Shown here: piece after piece, positions 15,316-24,067 of the stretch
Layout: each line of letters begins with the position of its first letter
How positions within the stretch are numbered: the stretch's first letter is position 1
NCBI GenBank assembly: GCA_964236465.1
Contig: CAXSBZ010000016.1
Coordinates: 1-64,000 of the forward strand
Direction: 5' to 3'
From: Mucilaginibacter_A sp964236465
GTDB lineage: Bacteria > Bacteroidota > Bacteroidia > Sphingobacteriales > Sphingobacteriaceae
DNA length: 64,000 bases
Position numbers and translations under genes: made by a program
The notes under the pieces: model-generated
Seen by the model: only the letters and a program-made list of their open reading frames with translations
What the model was told of the DNA's origin: nothing
The model's database searches: none

Positions 15316-17274
15316 ATGGAAACGACAGCCCACACCAGCGTCAAGCAGTTTCAATCGCAGGTAAAACTTGCCGGTATGCTGATAGCCACCGGTATTGTTT
15401 TTGGCGATATCGGGACTTCGCCTTTGTATACTTACACTGCAATTTTTGACCCTGGAGAAGTGATCAACCCAGCAAAAGCATTGGGCGTGTTGAGTTGTGT
15501 TATCTGGACGCTTACCTTGCAAACAACCATCAAATACATCCTGATTACTTTGCAGGCCGATAATCACGGCGAAGGTGGGATTTTTTCGCTTTACGCATTA
15601 ATCAAACGTTATTACGGCAGATGGGCGGTAATACTGGCTATTTTGGGCGGTTCGTTTTTGGTTGCAGATGGTATTATTACGCCGCCTATTTCGGTGGCAT
15701 CGGCTATTGAAGGGCTTCGGTTATTTTATCCGCACATCGATACCATCCCTATTATCATTGCTATTTTAATATTCCTGTTTGTTATCCAGCAGTTTGGCAC
15801 ACAGAAAATAGGCAAGATATTTGGGCCTGTCATGGTGGTATGGTTTAGTTTTATTGGTGTGATTGGGCTGATGGCGTTAAGCAAAAATTTTAGTGTGCTA
15901 AAAGCAGTAAACCCAATGTATGGCCTTAACCTGCTGGTGCATTATCCAAAAGGTTTTTGGCTGCTTGGCGGGATATTTCTGTGTACAACCGGTGCCGAAG
16001 CTTTGTATAGCGATATGGGTCATGTGGGTCGCAACAATATCCGGGTAAGCTGGATTTTTATACAAACTTCGCTCATCCTTTCTTATGCCGGGCAAACAGC
16101 CTGGCTTTTAAGCGCAGGCAAGGCAAATGCTTTGAGCCCTTTTTATAATATTGTCCCCTTGCCCATATATTTTCCGGCCGTTGTGCTATCTACTTTTGCA
16201 ACCATCATAGCCAGCCAGGCACTCATCAGCGGTTGCTTTACTTTGGCCAATGAAGCCATCCATTTGGGCCTTTGGCCGAGGCATAAAATTATTTTCCCCA
16301 GTAAAATTAAAGGACAGTTGTATATCCCTTTTTTCAACTGGTCATTATTAGTTGCCTGCATCGGCGTAGTGCTGTATTTTAAAGAATCAACAAAAATGGA
16401 AGCAGCTTTTGGCCTTTCGGTAACCCTCACCATGCTTTCAACCACTTTTTTGATCACGCTTTATATGTTATCGCGTAGGTGGTCTTTAGGGATTATCATA
16501 CCTACTACGCTCATGTTTTTAACGGTAGAAAGTTCTTTTTTAATTGCCAATCTCAAAAAAATTGCCGAAGGCGGCTGGATTATGCTGCTGATGGGCAGTG
16601 CCATTGCTACCATTATGCTGATTTGGAGACGGGGAAGGATCACCCAAAACAAATTGATTACCTACAGCGAATGGGAGCCGGAAAATTTGGAAAAACTGGT
16701 CGAACTTAGCCATACTACCACCATTGACACTTACTCTACCCATCTTATCTATTTTACGTTTTCGTCGCAAAAAGGGAAAATTGAAAACAAAACATTGAAT
16801 TCTATCTTTACCTCGCCTTTAAAAAGGGCAGATGTTTATTGGTTTTTTTATGTGAACATCACAGATGATCCTTATACTTTGCAATACGAAGTGCATAAGC
16901 TTTCCAAAAATGATGCTTATCATATCAATTTCCAATTAGGGTTTAGGGTAGAGCCGAGGCTTGACCTGTTTTTTAGAAAAATAGTGAAAGAACTGATGGA
17001 AACCGGAGAATTGAAACGGGACGATTTTGAGGAAATTAAGTTTGAAAGAAACCCGATCGGCGGCTACAAGTTCGTCGTGGTAAACTCCTATTTATCGTTT
17101 GACAACCAGTTGCCTTTCTGGCAAAACCTTTTCATCAACAGTTATTACAACTTGAAATCTGTTGGCGTACGGGAAGATGTAAATTTTGGTTTAGACCCCA
17201 GCAACGTGGTTTTTGAAAAGTACCCGCTGGTTTACACTTCTACCGATAAAGTTAAACTGGAAAGGATTAAATAA
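15316..17274 (+). CDS. kup: Low-affinity potassium uptake protein Kup
   Basis: The 652-aa inner-membrane protein is a K+/H+ symporter of the HAK/KUP/KT family. It has about twelve helices, starting with the family-specific GIVFGDIGTSPLYTYTAIF and later LQADNHGEGGIFSLYALI and SLVLPDGIITPPISV-like (FLVADGIITPPISVASAIEGL). A soluble C-terminal domain follows. I chose ATG 15316 because AAAGAAGGA lies just ahead; a start 39 bases earlier is in frame but lacks a ribosome site. It lies between the second and third copies of the 421-aa gene tail. Confidence 0.95.
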   Translation: METTAHTSVKQFQSQVKLAGMLIATGIVFGDIGTSPLYTYTAIFDPGEVINPAKALGVLSCVIWTLTLQTTIKYILITLQADNHGEGGIFSLYALIKRYYGRWAVILAILGGSFLVADGIITPPISVASAIEGLRLFYPHIDTIPIIIAILIFLFVIQQFGTQKIGKIFGPVMVVWFSFIGVIGLMALSKNFSVLKAVNPMYGLNLLVHYPKGFWLLGGIFLCTTGAEALYSDMGHVGRNNIRVSWIFIQTSLILSYAGQTAWLLSAGKANALSPFYNIVPLPIYFPAVVLSTFATIIASQALISGCFTLANEAIHLGLWPRHKIIFPSKIKGQLYIPFFNWSLLVACIGVVLYFKESTKMEAAFGLSVTLTMLSTTFLITLYMLSRRWSLGIIIPTTLMFLTVESSFLIANLKKIAEGGWIMLLMGSAIATIMLIWRRGRITQNKLITYSEWEPENLEKLVELSHTTTIDTYSTHLIYFTFSSQKGKIENKTLNSIFTSPLKRADVYWFFYVNITDDPYTLQYEVHKLSKNDAYHINFQLGFRVEPRLDLFFRKIVKELMETGELKRDDFEEIKFERNPIGGYKFVVVNSYLSFDNQLPFWQNLFINSYYNLKSVGVREDVNFGLDPSNVVFEKYPLVYTSTDKVKLERIK

Positions 17275-17301
17275 CAGAAAAAGGTGCTGGGTTTATTGAT
17301 G

Positions 17302-17313
17302 GTGCTTCTTTTA
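17302..17313 (-). repeat. Dispersed 12-mer variant after kup
   Basis: GTGCTTCTTTTA followed by TCCCTG and TAAA; one base differs from the exact form. Confidence 0.6.
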
Positions 17314-17378
17314 TCCCTGTAAATGTTGCATCTGTTCAGTTATTATAAATGATGCAATGGCCTAAACAAATACAGGAG

Positions 17379-17432
17379 CAAACAAAAAGAAGCCGCTTTT
17401 AAATTTATTAAAACACGGTTTCTTTTTGTTTG
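17379..17432. terminator. Two-way terminator between kup and the SDR gene
   Basis: Arms CAAACAAAAAGAAGCCG (17379-17395) and CGGTTTCTTTTTGTTTG (17416-17432) pair with one mismatch; runs of T and A on either side suit both converging genes. Confidence 0.75.
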
Positions 17433-17488
17433 GCAAATTGCTTATCCATCCAAAAACGGATGCTAAAAACAGCAAAAGTTTGTACTTA

Positions 17489-18358
17489 TTAAGCAGGGAA
17501 ATAAACTGATTTTAAATATTCTTTAAGCGAAGTCGGTTTTCTGCCTAAAAGTGCAGGCAGCACTGTACGTTTGGTATCCAGCTCATCGTTTGCAATGGCT
17601 TCCCCAATATCTGCCATAAAACCGGCGGCTGTTTCCGGTACACCAAATCCTTTCATTTGGGTGATAAAAGTTTCTTTGGTTGGGTTGAGATAAGGTACTT
17701 CTTTGCCTGATAATTCGAACAAGATTTTGGCAATGTCATCAAAAGAATAAACTTCATCAGAAGCAAAAGGATACACGTTTTCCTGATACGCATCACTCGC
17801 CAGCAAATTCGCCGAAGCTTCTGCCATATCCATTCGTGTAGCAAAAGGTACTTTGCCAAACCCGGCCGGAAAAAACACGCCTGTTTCCAGCACTTTTTCG
17901 CCTAAAAACTGAGGCAGCGTATCAGCATATAGATTATTATCGAGCATTGTGTAGTGCAAGCCTGAGGTTTTAAGATAGTCGGCTGTTTTTTTATGTGCAT
18001 CTTCCAATGCAGCAAGCGCAGTATGATCCGGGTCTTTAAGGTCAAAACCGGTATAAACGATATGCTGCACACCTGCTGCTTTTGCCGCCTTGATGGCATT
18101 GATATGTTGGACTGAACGGTCTCCGCCCAAATCACTGGAGGAAATCAGAAACAGTTTGTCTGTTCCGGCAAATGCTTTCACCATCGAATCATAATCGGTG
18201 TAATCGCCGATGTGAACGGTAATGCCTTTTTCTGTAAACTCTGCCGCTTTGGCTTCGCTTCTTACCAAAACCGAAATTTGGTTGGCGGGTACTTTTTTTA
18301 GGAGAAAGTTGATGGTTGCCCTGCCTAAATGCCCTGTTGCGCCTGTTACTAAAATCAT
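17489..18358 (-). CDS. NmrA-like NAD(P)-binding reductase (quinone oxidoreductase 2 type)
   Basis: The 289-aa protein has the atypical short-chain dehydrogenase nucleotide motif TGATGHLGRATI at its start and the substrate-side patterns KLFLISSSDLGGDRSVQHINAIKAAKAAGVQHIVYTGFD. It is closest to YtfG/QdoR-like NAD(P)H:quinone oxidoreductases. The divergent HxlR regulator next to it fits such enzymes, whose expression often responds to electrophiles or quinones. Substrate unproven. Confidence 0.85.
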   Translation of the reverse strand: MILVTGATGHLGRATINFLLKKVPANQISVLVRSEAKAAEFTEKGITVHIGDYTDYDSMVKAFAGTDKLFLISSSDLGGDRSVQHINAIKAAKAAGVQHIVYTGFDLKDPDHTALAALEDAHKKTADYLKTSGLHYTMLDNNLYADTLPQFLGEKVLETGVFFPAGFGKVPFATRMDMAEASANLLASDAYQENVYPFASDEVYSFDDIAKILFELSGKEVPYLNPTKETFITQMKGFGVPETAAGFMADIGEAIANDELDTKRTVLPALLGRKPTSLKEYLKSVYFPA

Positions 18359-18391
18359 TTTGATTATTTTTTAAGGTTGAATATTTATTTG

Positions 18392-18444
18392 AATTACCAA
18401 AAAGAATTTACTTACTTTTAGAGAGTCAAAAGTAAATGGTAATT
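18392..18444. promoter_or_regulatory. Nested dyad, likely HxlR operator
   Basis: Inner arms TTACTTTT (18412-18419) and AAAAGTAA (18428-18435) pair around eight bases; outer arms AATTACC (18392-18398) and GGTAATT (18438-18444) also pair. The site is in the 159-bp divergent spacer between the reductase and its presumed regulator. Confidence 0.6.
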
Positions 18445-18517
18445 AAACTGCAAACAAGAAGGCACTTTCAAATCAGTCACTAACGCCAGGGTTACTATTG
18501 TTGATCTTGAGAGAGTT

Positions 18518-18907
18518 ATGAAAAAAGAAAATTTAAAAGATATTTATTCGGATGCAAATTGCCCGGTAAGAAATGTTTTGAACCGCATTGGCGATAAATG
18601 GTCAATTTTAATTATTGATTTGTTGGGCAGTTATGGAACGCTCCGTTTCAATGAGCTCAACTATCATATCGGTAGTATTTCGCAAAAGATGCTAACCGTT
18701 ACCCTGAAAACATTGGAAGCAGACGGGCTGGTAGCGAGAAAACTATATCCACAGATACCACCGAAAGTAGAATACACGCTGACAGAAATGGGTAAAAGTA
18801 TATTGCCTTCCGTTGCGATGCTTAAAGATTGGGCATCCGAAAATATGCCAGCAATTTTAGCCTCCAGGGCGCAATATCAAAACCAGCAAGGAAATTTAGT
18901 GAAATAA
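18518..18907 (+). CDS. HxlR-family winged-helix regulator
   Basis: The 129-aa protein fits the HxlR/MarR-like family: NCPVRNVLNRIGDKWSILIIDLLGSYGTLRFNELNYHIGSISQKMLTVTLKTLEADGLVARKLYPQIPPKVEYTLTEMG. An N-terminal cysteine (C11-like in DANCPV) is the usual redox-sensing position in this family. It is transcribed away from the NmrA-like reductase and most likely controls it through the dyad between them. Confidence 0.9.
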   Translation: MKKENLKDIYSDANCPVRNVLNRIGDKWSILIIDLLGSYGTLRFNELNYHIGSISQKMLTVTLKTLEADGLVARKLYPQIPPKVEYTLTEMGKSILPSVAMLKDWASENMPAILASRAQYQNQQGNLVK

Positions 18908-18913
18908 AAATCG

Positions 18914-19003
18914 TTGTCATTTCGACCGAAGGGAGAAATCTTCTTTCAATATCAGAAGTTTACCGCTTTGAAGAAAATCTCTCCCTTTCGGTCGAGATGA
19001 CAA
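18914..19003. repeat. 90-bp inverted repeat, MITE-like (R1, copy 1)
   Basis: Ends TTGTCAT and ATGACAA with inner arms TTTCGACCGAAGGGAGA and TCTCCCTTTCGGTCGA give a long imperfect hairpin around a centre with CTTC...GAAG. A second full copy lies at 19984-20074 and a decayed one from 19047. Confidence 0.85.
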
Positions 19004-19021
19004 CATGGGCCGGCAGATGAC

Positions 19022-19127
19022 CAATTTTATAGTGCTAAAAGAAGCATTGTCATTTTTGACTCGCAGGGAGAAATCTTCATCAAACTTTGAAATTTATGTT
19101 GCTTCGATGAAGATTACTTCTATCGTC
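19022..19127. repeat. Dispersed element joined to a decayed R1 copy
   Basis: CAATTTTATAGTGC, then an exact 12-mer (19036-19047), then TTGTCATTT and GGGAGAAATCTTC: the left arm of R1 followed by a worn remainder. The first ~35 bases equal those at 19960-19993, so the hicAB genes are flanked by direct repeats. Confidence 0.75.
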
Positions 19128-19203
19128 GGATTTTTAAACAATGTTCTGTTTTCATCTGCAAAGAAGAAGCAGAAAAACTAATGGTGTTTTTACAGGGTAA
19201 AAA
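19128..19203 (+). pseudogene. Decayed copy of the 3' end of the 421-aa gene (copy 3)
   Basis: The order GATTTTTAAACAATGTTCTG, TTTTCATCTGCAAAG, AAGAAGCAGAAAAACTAA, then GTGTTTTTACAGGGTAAAAA follows the real tail (13040-13118), including the stop and the sister-form element, with scattered changes and a short deletion in the lysine-rich codons. Confidence 0.75.
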
Positions 19204-19240
19204 TCATGCAAACAGTCATTTTCATTAGTAGCAATTATGC

Positions 19241-19248
19241 TACCTTTG
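19241..19248 (+). promoter_or_regulatory. -7 box of hicAB
   Basis: TACCTTTG ends four bases before the hicA ATG; expected leaderless or very short leader. Confidence 0.5.
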
Positions 19249-19252
19249 CTAA

Positions 19253-19435
19253 ATGAAGGTTAGGGAGCTTATCAAATTGCTAAAAGCTGACGGTTGGAAC
19301 GAAAAAAACCAGAAAGGCAGCCATTTGCAATTAATTCATCCTGAAAAATCTGGAAAAGTTACTATTCCTGTTCACGCGGGTGATATTCCAAAAGGCACAC
19401 TTAACTCAATATTAAAACAGGCCGGGTTAAAATAA
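19253..19435 (+). CDS. hicA: HicA-family mRNA interferase toxin
   Basis: The 60-aa protein is a complete HicA: MKVRELIKLLKADGWNEKNQKGSHLQLIHPE with the catalytic histidine in GSHLQL, then KVTIPVHAGDIPKGTLNSILKQAGL. It folds as a small double-stranded-RNA-binding domain and cleaves mRNA. The antitoxin gene follows after 27 bases. The pair lies between direct repeats of the dispersed element and R1. Confidence 0.93.
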   Translation: MKVRELIKLLKADGWNEKNQKGSHLQLIHPEKSGKVTIPVHAGDIPKGTLNSILKQAGLK

Positions 19436-19462
19436 AAACTTTATCAATTTAAAATAAATATT

Positions 19463-19849
19463 ATGCAACCGACAAAAATAGAATTGATTATAGAAAAAGG
19501 GGAAGAAGGTTTGTGGGGAACTGTAACTTATAATGACAATTTAATAACCGATCAAGCTCCTACTTTGCCAGAACTTGAGGATCAGATAAAAACTCATTTA
19601 CAGGAATTTGAAAATGCCAATCCCGAAACTATTGCATTTGAACATACTTATGATGTATTTGCCCTGTTTCAGGAATTTGATTTTTTGAATATCAGTAAAG
19701 TTGCAAAATATGCAGAAATCAATGCTGGATTATTGCGTCAGTACGCATCTGGTGTAAAACATCCATCTTTAAATCAGGCTAAAAAAATTGAGGAAACTCT
19801 ACATCGTTTAGCTGCCCAGATGCAAAAGATTTCTGTTTATACAGCTTAA
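19463..19849 (+). CDS. hicB: HicB-family antitoxin
   Basis: The 128-aa partner has the HicB partial RNase-H-like domain first (IELIIEKGEEGLWGTVTYNDNLITDQAPTLPELEDQIKTHL), then a C-terminal DNA-binding helix-turn-helix part (LNISKVAKYAEINAGLLRQYASGVKHPSLNQAKKIEETLH). It blocks HicA and should repress the promoter at 19241. It lies directly downstream of hicA. Confidence 0.88.
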   Translation: MQPTKIELIIEKGEEGLWGTVTYNDNLITDQAPTLPELEDQIKTHLQEFENANPETIAFEHTYDVFALFQEFDFLNISKVAKYAEINAGLLRQYASGVKHPSLNQAKKIEETLHRLAAQMQKISVYTA

Positions 19850-19886
19850 TCAAAAAGCTTGTTAAAGCTCTCCCAAACTATTTATC

Positions 19887-19899
19887 ATGCTTCTTTTTA
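19887..19899 (-). repeat. Dispersed 12-mer variant with an extra T
   Basis: ATGCTTCTTTTTA followed by TCGCA and TAAAAA, 37 bases after hicB. Confidence 0.6.
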
Positions 19900-19959
19900 T
19901 CGCATAAAAATCAATGTTTTGCATGGCTTTTAAAAATTGTTGACATCGATACCAACATC

Positions 19960-20074
19960 AATTTTATAGTGCTAAAAGAAGCATTGTCATTTCGACCCGA
20001 AGGGAAAAATCTTCTTTCAATACAAAAAGTTTACCGCTTTGAAGAAAATCTCTCCCTTTCGGTCGAGATGACAA
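19960..20074. repeat. Dispersed element joined to full R1 copy 2
   Basis: CAATTTTATAGTGC and an exact 12-mer (19973-19984) run straight into R1 (19984-20074); the last T of the 12-mer is the first T of TTGTCAT. It ends ten bases before the minus-strand stop of the porin gene. Confidence 0.85.
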
Positions 20075-20083
20075 TGCGGCATC

Positions 20084-22222
20084 TTAATCATAAAAATTCC
20101 AGCTCACCCCAAATTTTAACAAAGCATCCGGCATCGGATATCCGGCAATATACTTGGAAGTAGCCGTTGCGCCCGGAGCCAGCACGGTATAATAACCGCG
20201 GCTCAACAAACCCTGATTGGCATAATCATACTTCAAAAATAAATTGGTGCGCCGTAAAGTGCCTTTGATAAAGAGATCAATCACCGGATAAGTTGGAAAA
20301 TTGTAGTTGGAATTGTTGTAAAACTGGCCAATTCCGGGTGCATAAGCCTGCGCCGGATATTTGGAATTATACCTCACCGTAAAACCAAAATTGGTGCTCA
20401 GCACATTAAAAAACTTTTTGAAGTAGTAAAAGCTGTTGTACGAATAAAACTCCGGCGTGCGCAAAATGTCGTTTTGATCGGTTTTTTGATAAACTAAGAA
20501 ATTGTCCAAATGAAATTTACCATACGTAAAATTTTTGGCCAAACTTAGCTTCAGCAAACTGATGGAACCGGAAGCCTGCACAGGTTGCGGATCGTTGGAA
20601 AAATCGGTGGCTGTTTTAAAATATAGGTAATTGCCAAGCAAAAAGTACTCTGCCCTGGCATCCAGCTGTAGTTTTTCATTCAGATAATTGAAAGAAAGAT
20701 TAGTCGTTTTGACCTTGCCAAAATTGTAATTGAATTGGTAATGACTTGAGTACCAATTGGTATAGATCAATGGTGCCGTATTGCTTTGCGTATAAGCTTC
20801 CATGATGACACGGCCGATTTTATTGCCCAAAAGCACATTCAGTTTGGCATCATACAAGTAATCCCCAAATTCCCTGCCCAGCGTAATTTGTTGTAAGTTA
20901 ACATCCAAACCGGCGCGGTCACTTAAATTATAACCCAAACGGGCTTTCAAAGTAATGTCCTGAAACGAGTTGGTTTGCACACTATGTTGATAATTAGTGG
21001 TCGAAGCCTGCAAAGTGTCCCGCACCCACTGGCTGTATTTGTAATAATCGTGCACCAAACTCAAATCAAGTTTCAGCTCGTTCCGAACAAATTTTACGGC
21101 GTTTCCACGGAGATAAAAACTGTAGGAGAATTCATTCCGAACATGTTTGACCGACACAGAATCCCGCGAATACAATGTATCGTAAAGCTGCCGAGGATAT
21201 ACTTTGTACAAATAATCTGCTTCATCCTGCAAATACTTGTACTGCTGGCTGTTGTAAGTAAAAGTATGCGAAACGCGCTGCGTGGGCAATACGCTGGAGG
21301 AAGAACCGGCATTGGTTTTTAAACCCTCCGTTTTGCCGATGTAATAAAATTGTTTGATGTAAAAACTGTTGTTGCGCCAGTTATCGCGCGAATTGTTGAG
21401 CCGAACAGGCTGTGCAGTTTTGGCCAGTGAACTGTTGGTATTTACTGCGGAAGTGCTTTTTTCAAAAATGCTATCACTAACGATAGAGCCATTTTCCGGT
21501 GTTTTCAAATTGTTAAAAGTCAGGTTGGCCAGCAGGTTGTAGCGTTTGTTTTTTGATTCGTACCAGGTAAAAATAGCTGCTTCCAAATCGTCGGATTTCT
21601 GCCTCGGATAAAAACCAACCGAACCGATCCGGTTAAAATTAAACCCGGCATTCCAGTTGGGTTTGATGTTTTGCGTATGTGTAACCCGGAAAACCTGTTC
21701 TTTCAATGCTCCGTTTACGTAGTATAAATTAGTGTAAGGCGTGCGGGCACGATAATAAGTTATGTCCTCCGGCCTGAGTAAATAAGTGTCCTGAGAATGC
21801 AATCCAATATCAAAACCAATACTTTTAGTCGGTTCAAAAAGCAGATTGCGGTAAGGCAAACCCAAGTTTCCCAAGCCTATTTTAGGGCTTCGGGGCTGAT
21901 ACAAAGCACTGTAATTTTCAAAGTTGTTCAGCGTGGTATCCAGTGGCAACACTTGCGTGCTGTCATTCAAAAGCCGTTCATTGGTGATGCGGATAAATTT
22001 GGACGTAAAAATAACCGAATCACCTTTATGCTCGTCGCGTTTGCGCAGCGTATCCAGCAATTGATCGTCTGTTAATGGTTTTGCCGTTTTACGATGGCTC
22101 GTATCGCCCTGCACAAAAGGGTTGGTATTGGTGTTGGTTGTGCGGCCATATTGTGCATAAGCGGATGCAGCCGGCAAGCAGATCAGCAATAAAAATAAAA
22201 ATTTCAGCCCTGTCAAATTCAC
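20084..22222 (-). CDS. Putative porin (Porin_10-like outer-membrane barrel)
   Basis: The 712-aa protein has a signal peptide (LKFLFLLLICLPAASAYAQ) followed by a long beta-strand-rich body with alternating aromatics and a terminal LLKFGVSWNFYD strand. It resembles the Bacteroidota putative-porin family. Motifs such as PRSPKIGLGNLGLPYRNLLFEP and IGFDIGLHSQDTYLL are typical of that group. It probably forms an outer-membrane barrel of unknown cargo. Its start overlaps the purine phosphorylase stop by four bases (ATGA type), so the two are translationally coupled. Confidence 0.82.
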   Translation of the reverse strand: MNLTGLKFLFLLLICLPAASAYAQYGRTTNTNTNPFVQGDTSHRKTAKPLTDDQLLDTLRKRDEHKGDSVIFTSKFIRITNERLLNDSTQVLPLDTTLNNFENYSALYQPRSPKIGLGNLGLPYRNLLFEPTKSIGFDIGLHSQDTYLLRPEDITYYRARTPYTNLYYVNGALKEQVFRVTHTQNIKPNWNAGFNFNRIGSVGFYPRQKSDDLEAAIFTWYESKNKRYNLLANLTFNNLKTPENGSIVSDSIFEKSTSAVNTNSSLAKTAQPVRLNNSRDNWRNNSFYIKQFYYIGKTEGLKTNAGSSSSVLPTQRVSHTFTYNSQQYKYLQDEADYLYKVYPRQLYDTLYSRDSVSVKHVRNEFSYSFYLRGNAVKFVRNELKLDLSLVHDYYKYSQWVRDTLQASTTNYQHSVQTNSFQDITLKARLGYNLSDRAGLDVNLQQITLGREFGDYLYDAKLNVLLGNKIGRVIMEAYTQSNTAPLIYTNWYSSHYQFNYNFGKVKTTNLSFNYLNEKLQLDARAEYFLLGNYLYFKTATDFSNDPQPVQASGSISLLKLSLAKNFTYGKFHLDNFLVYQKTDQNDILRTPEFYSYNSFYYFKKFFNVLSTNFGFTVRYNSKYPAQAYAPGIGQFYNNSNYNFPTYPVIDLFIKGTLRRTNLFLKYDYANQGLLSRGYYTVLAPGATATSKYIAGYPMPDALLKFGVSWNFYD

Positions 22223-23034
22223 AGTTGCGCGATCAGTTCTTTAAGGATAAGCGTCATTTTGGGTTCGGCCGCTTGTGCAATGGCAATAATTTCTTCTACC
22301 GAAACCGGCTGTAGTTCATCTGGGAAACCTTCGTCCGTGAGCACGGAAATGGCAAAAACCGGCAAACTTATGTGGTTGGCCACAATCACTTCCGGCACGG
22401 TGCTCATGCCCACGGCATCGCCGCCGATGATGCGCAGATAACGGTATTCGGCGCGGGTTTCCAGATTCGGGCCGGTTACAGAAACGTAAATTCCTTTGTG
22501 GCAGGTAATGCTATTTTTATCGGCTATATTTAAGGCTTTGTCGATCAAATCCCGGCGGTAAGGCTGGCTCATATCCGGAAAACGAGGGCCGAGTTCTTCC
22601 TCATTATTGCCGCGCAACGGATTATCCGGTTGCAAGTTGATATGATCTTCAATCACCATCAAATCACCTTTTTTAAAAGCCGGGTTGAGCGCGCCGCTGG
22701 CATTGGAAACCAGCAACGTTTTGATGCCCAGCATTCTCATAATTCGCACCGGAAACGTGATCTGCTGCATCGAATAACCTTCGTAATAATGCAAACGGCC
22801 TTGCATGGCTACCACTTTTTTGCCGGCCAGCAGCCCGAAAATCAATTTTCCGGAGTGAAATTCTAACGTCGAGATCGGGAAATCCGGGATGTTGCTGTAC
22901 ATCAGCTGCTTTTCTACCTGCATTTCATTCACCAAACCGCCCAGTCCGGTGCCTAAAATAATTCCGATTTCCGGCTCGAAACCATTAATCCGGCTTTGTA
23001 TATAGGCGGTTGTTTTTCTGATACTTTCTAACAT
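22219..23034 (-). CDS. Purine-nucleoside phosphorylase
   Basis: The 271-aa enzyme splits purine nucleosides with phosphate into base and ribose-1-phosphate for salvage. It shows the family marks GIILGTGLGGLVNEM, STLEFHSGKLIFG, MQGRLHYYEGYSMQQITFPVRIMR, SNASGALN, and EYRYLRIIGGDAVGMSTVPEVIVA near the C-terminus. The length suits the trimeric class (PunA/DeoD-like high-molecular type). It starts 50 bases inside the lpxK gene, an unusually long overlap, and its stop overlaps the porin start. Confidence 0.93.
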   Translation of the reverse strand: MLESIRKTTAYIQSRINGFEPEIGIILGTGLGGLVNEMQVEKQLMYSNIPDFPISTLEFHSGKLIFGLLAGKKVVAMQGRLHYYEGYSMQQITFPVRIMRMLGIKTLLVSNASGALNPAFKKGDLMVIEDHINLQPDNPLRGNNEEELGPRFPDMSQPYRRDLIDKALNIADKNSITCHKGIYVSVTGPNLETRAEYRYLRIIGGDAVGMSTVPEVIVANHISLPVFAISVLTDEGFPDELQPVSVEEIIAIAQAAEPKMTLILKELIAQL

Positions 23035-24067
23035 AATTTTCTATGATCTGCTGAAACGCCGGTGCCGCATCATCCAAAAATGAAACCCCGATCGGTGCTA
23101 CAAAAACCGGCAAACCAGCCAGCAGCTTTTGCAATGCAGGTTCTTGTAAACGCTGCGCATCTTTTTCTGTTGTGATGATGGCTTTATTTATCGCCGGGCA
23201 AACCGCAAAATCCGCAACAAGTTTACTTATATTTTTGCTGGTAAATGGGTGATGATCGGGATAATTGTGCGGCACAACCTGCGCAAACTGCATACGCAAA
23301 TGTTGCAGCAACGGTTTCGGACCAGCAATGCCCGTGAGCACAAACAAAGTAGATTTTGGGTCGATAAAAACAGCATCCTCCGAAGCAAAAAATGATTGGA
23401 ACGGCTGATAAACAATCGAAGTAAAAAACAAATTTTGATGCGGTAAAAGAAGCATCTGCTTTTGAATCTGCTGCTGGTTTTCTGCGGATAAATCTGGCGG
23501 ACATTTACTGATCACGATTACGTCCGCACGTTTTTTACCCGAAAAAGGTTCGCGGTAATTGCCCGCCGGAAGCAGGAAACGCGGTTCGTCCAACTTCCCA
23601 AAATCAAACAATAAAATACTAAAACCAGGTTTTAAAGCCCGATGCTGAAACGCATCATCCAGCAAAATCAAATCATGATCTGACTGCAATTTTTCAACGC
23701 CTTCCACACGGCTTTCGCAAACAGCAACCGTAATTTCCGGGAATTTTTGTTTGAATTGAAGCGGTTCATCACCAACCGTTTTGGCCGTACTGTTTTTATC
23801 GGCATAAAAAAAGCCTTTGGTTTGGCGGCCGTAACCGCGGCTCAGCGTGGCAATTTTATGCTGAGGTTTGAGCAATCGGATCAGATATTCCGTCATTGGG
23901 CTTTTGCCTGCGCCGCCAACTTCCAGGTTCCCGATCACAATTACCGGCAAATCAAATTGCCGGCTTTTAAAAATCCCGGTATCATAAAAATAATTTCTAA
24001 GGAAAATAACCAAACCATAAACCAAGGAAAACGGCAAAAGCAGATAGCGGAAATAGCGCATCAGCAA
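22985..24067 (-). CDS. lpxK: Tetraacyldisaccharide 4'-kinase
   Basis: The 360-aa inner-membrane-associated kinase phosphorylates the 4' position of the lipid A precursor. It has an N-terminal membrane helix (YLLLPFSLVYGLVIFLRN), the P-loop-like VGGAGKSPMTEYL, the ATLSRGYGRQTKGF block, and LILLDDAFQHRALKPG. The C-terminus ITTEKDAQRL is family-typical. One exact dispersed 12-mer is inside the gene (23444-23455, encoding MLLLPHQ), along with a sister form at 23788-23808. It overlaps the downstream phosphorylase gene by 50 bases. Confidence 0.95.
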   Translation of the reverse strand: MLMRYFRYLLLPFSLVYGLVIFLRNYFYDTGIFKSRQFDLPVIVIGNLEVGGAGKSPMTEYLIRLLKPQHKIATLSRGYGRQTKGFFYADKNSTAKTVGDEPLQFKQKFPEITVAVCESRVEGVEKLQSDHDLILLDDAFQHRALKPGFSILLFDFGKLDEPRFLLPAGNYREPFSGKKRADVIVISKCPPDLSAENQQQIQKQMLLLPHQNLFFTSIVYQPFQSFFASEDAVFIDPKSTLFVLTGIAGPKPLLQHLRMQFAQVVPHNYPDHHPFTSKNISKLVADFAVCPAINKAIITTEKDAQRLQEPALQKLLAGLPVFVAPIGVSFLDDAAPAFQQIIENYVRKYQKNNRLYTKPD

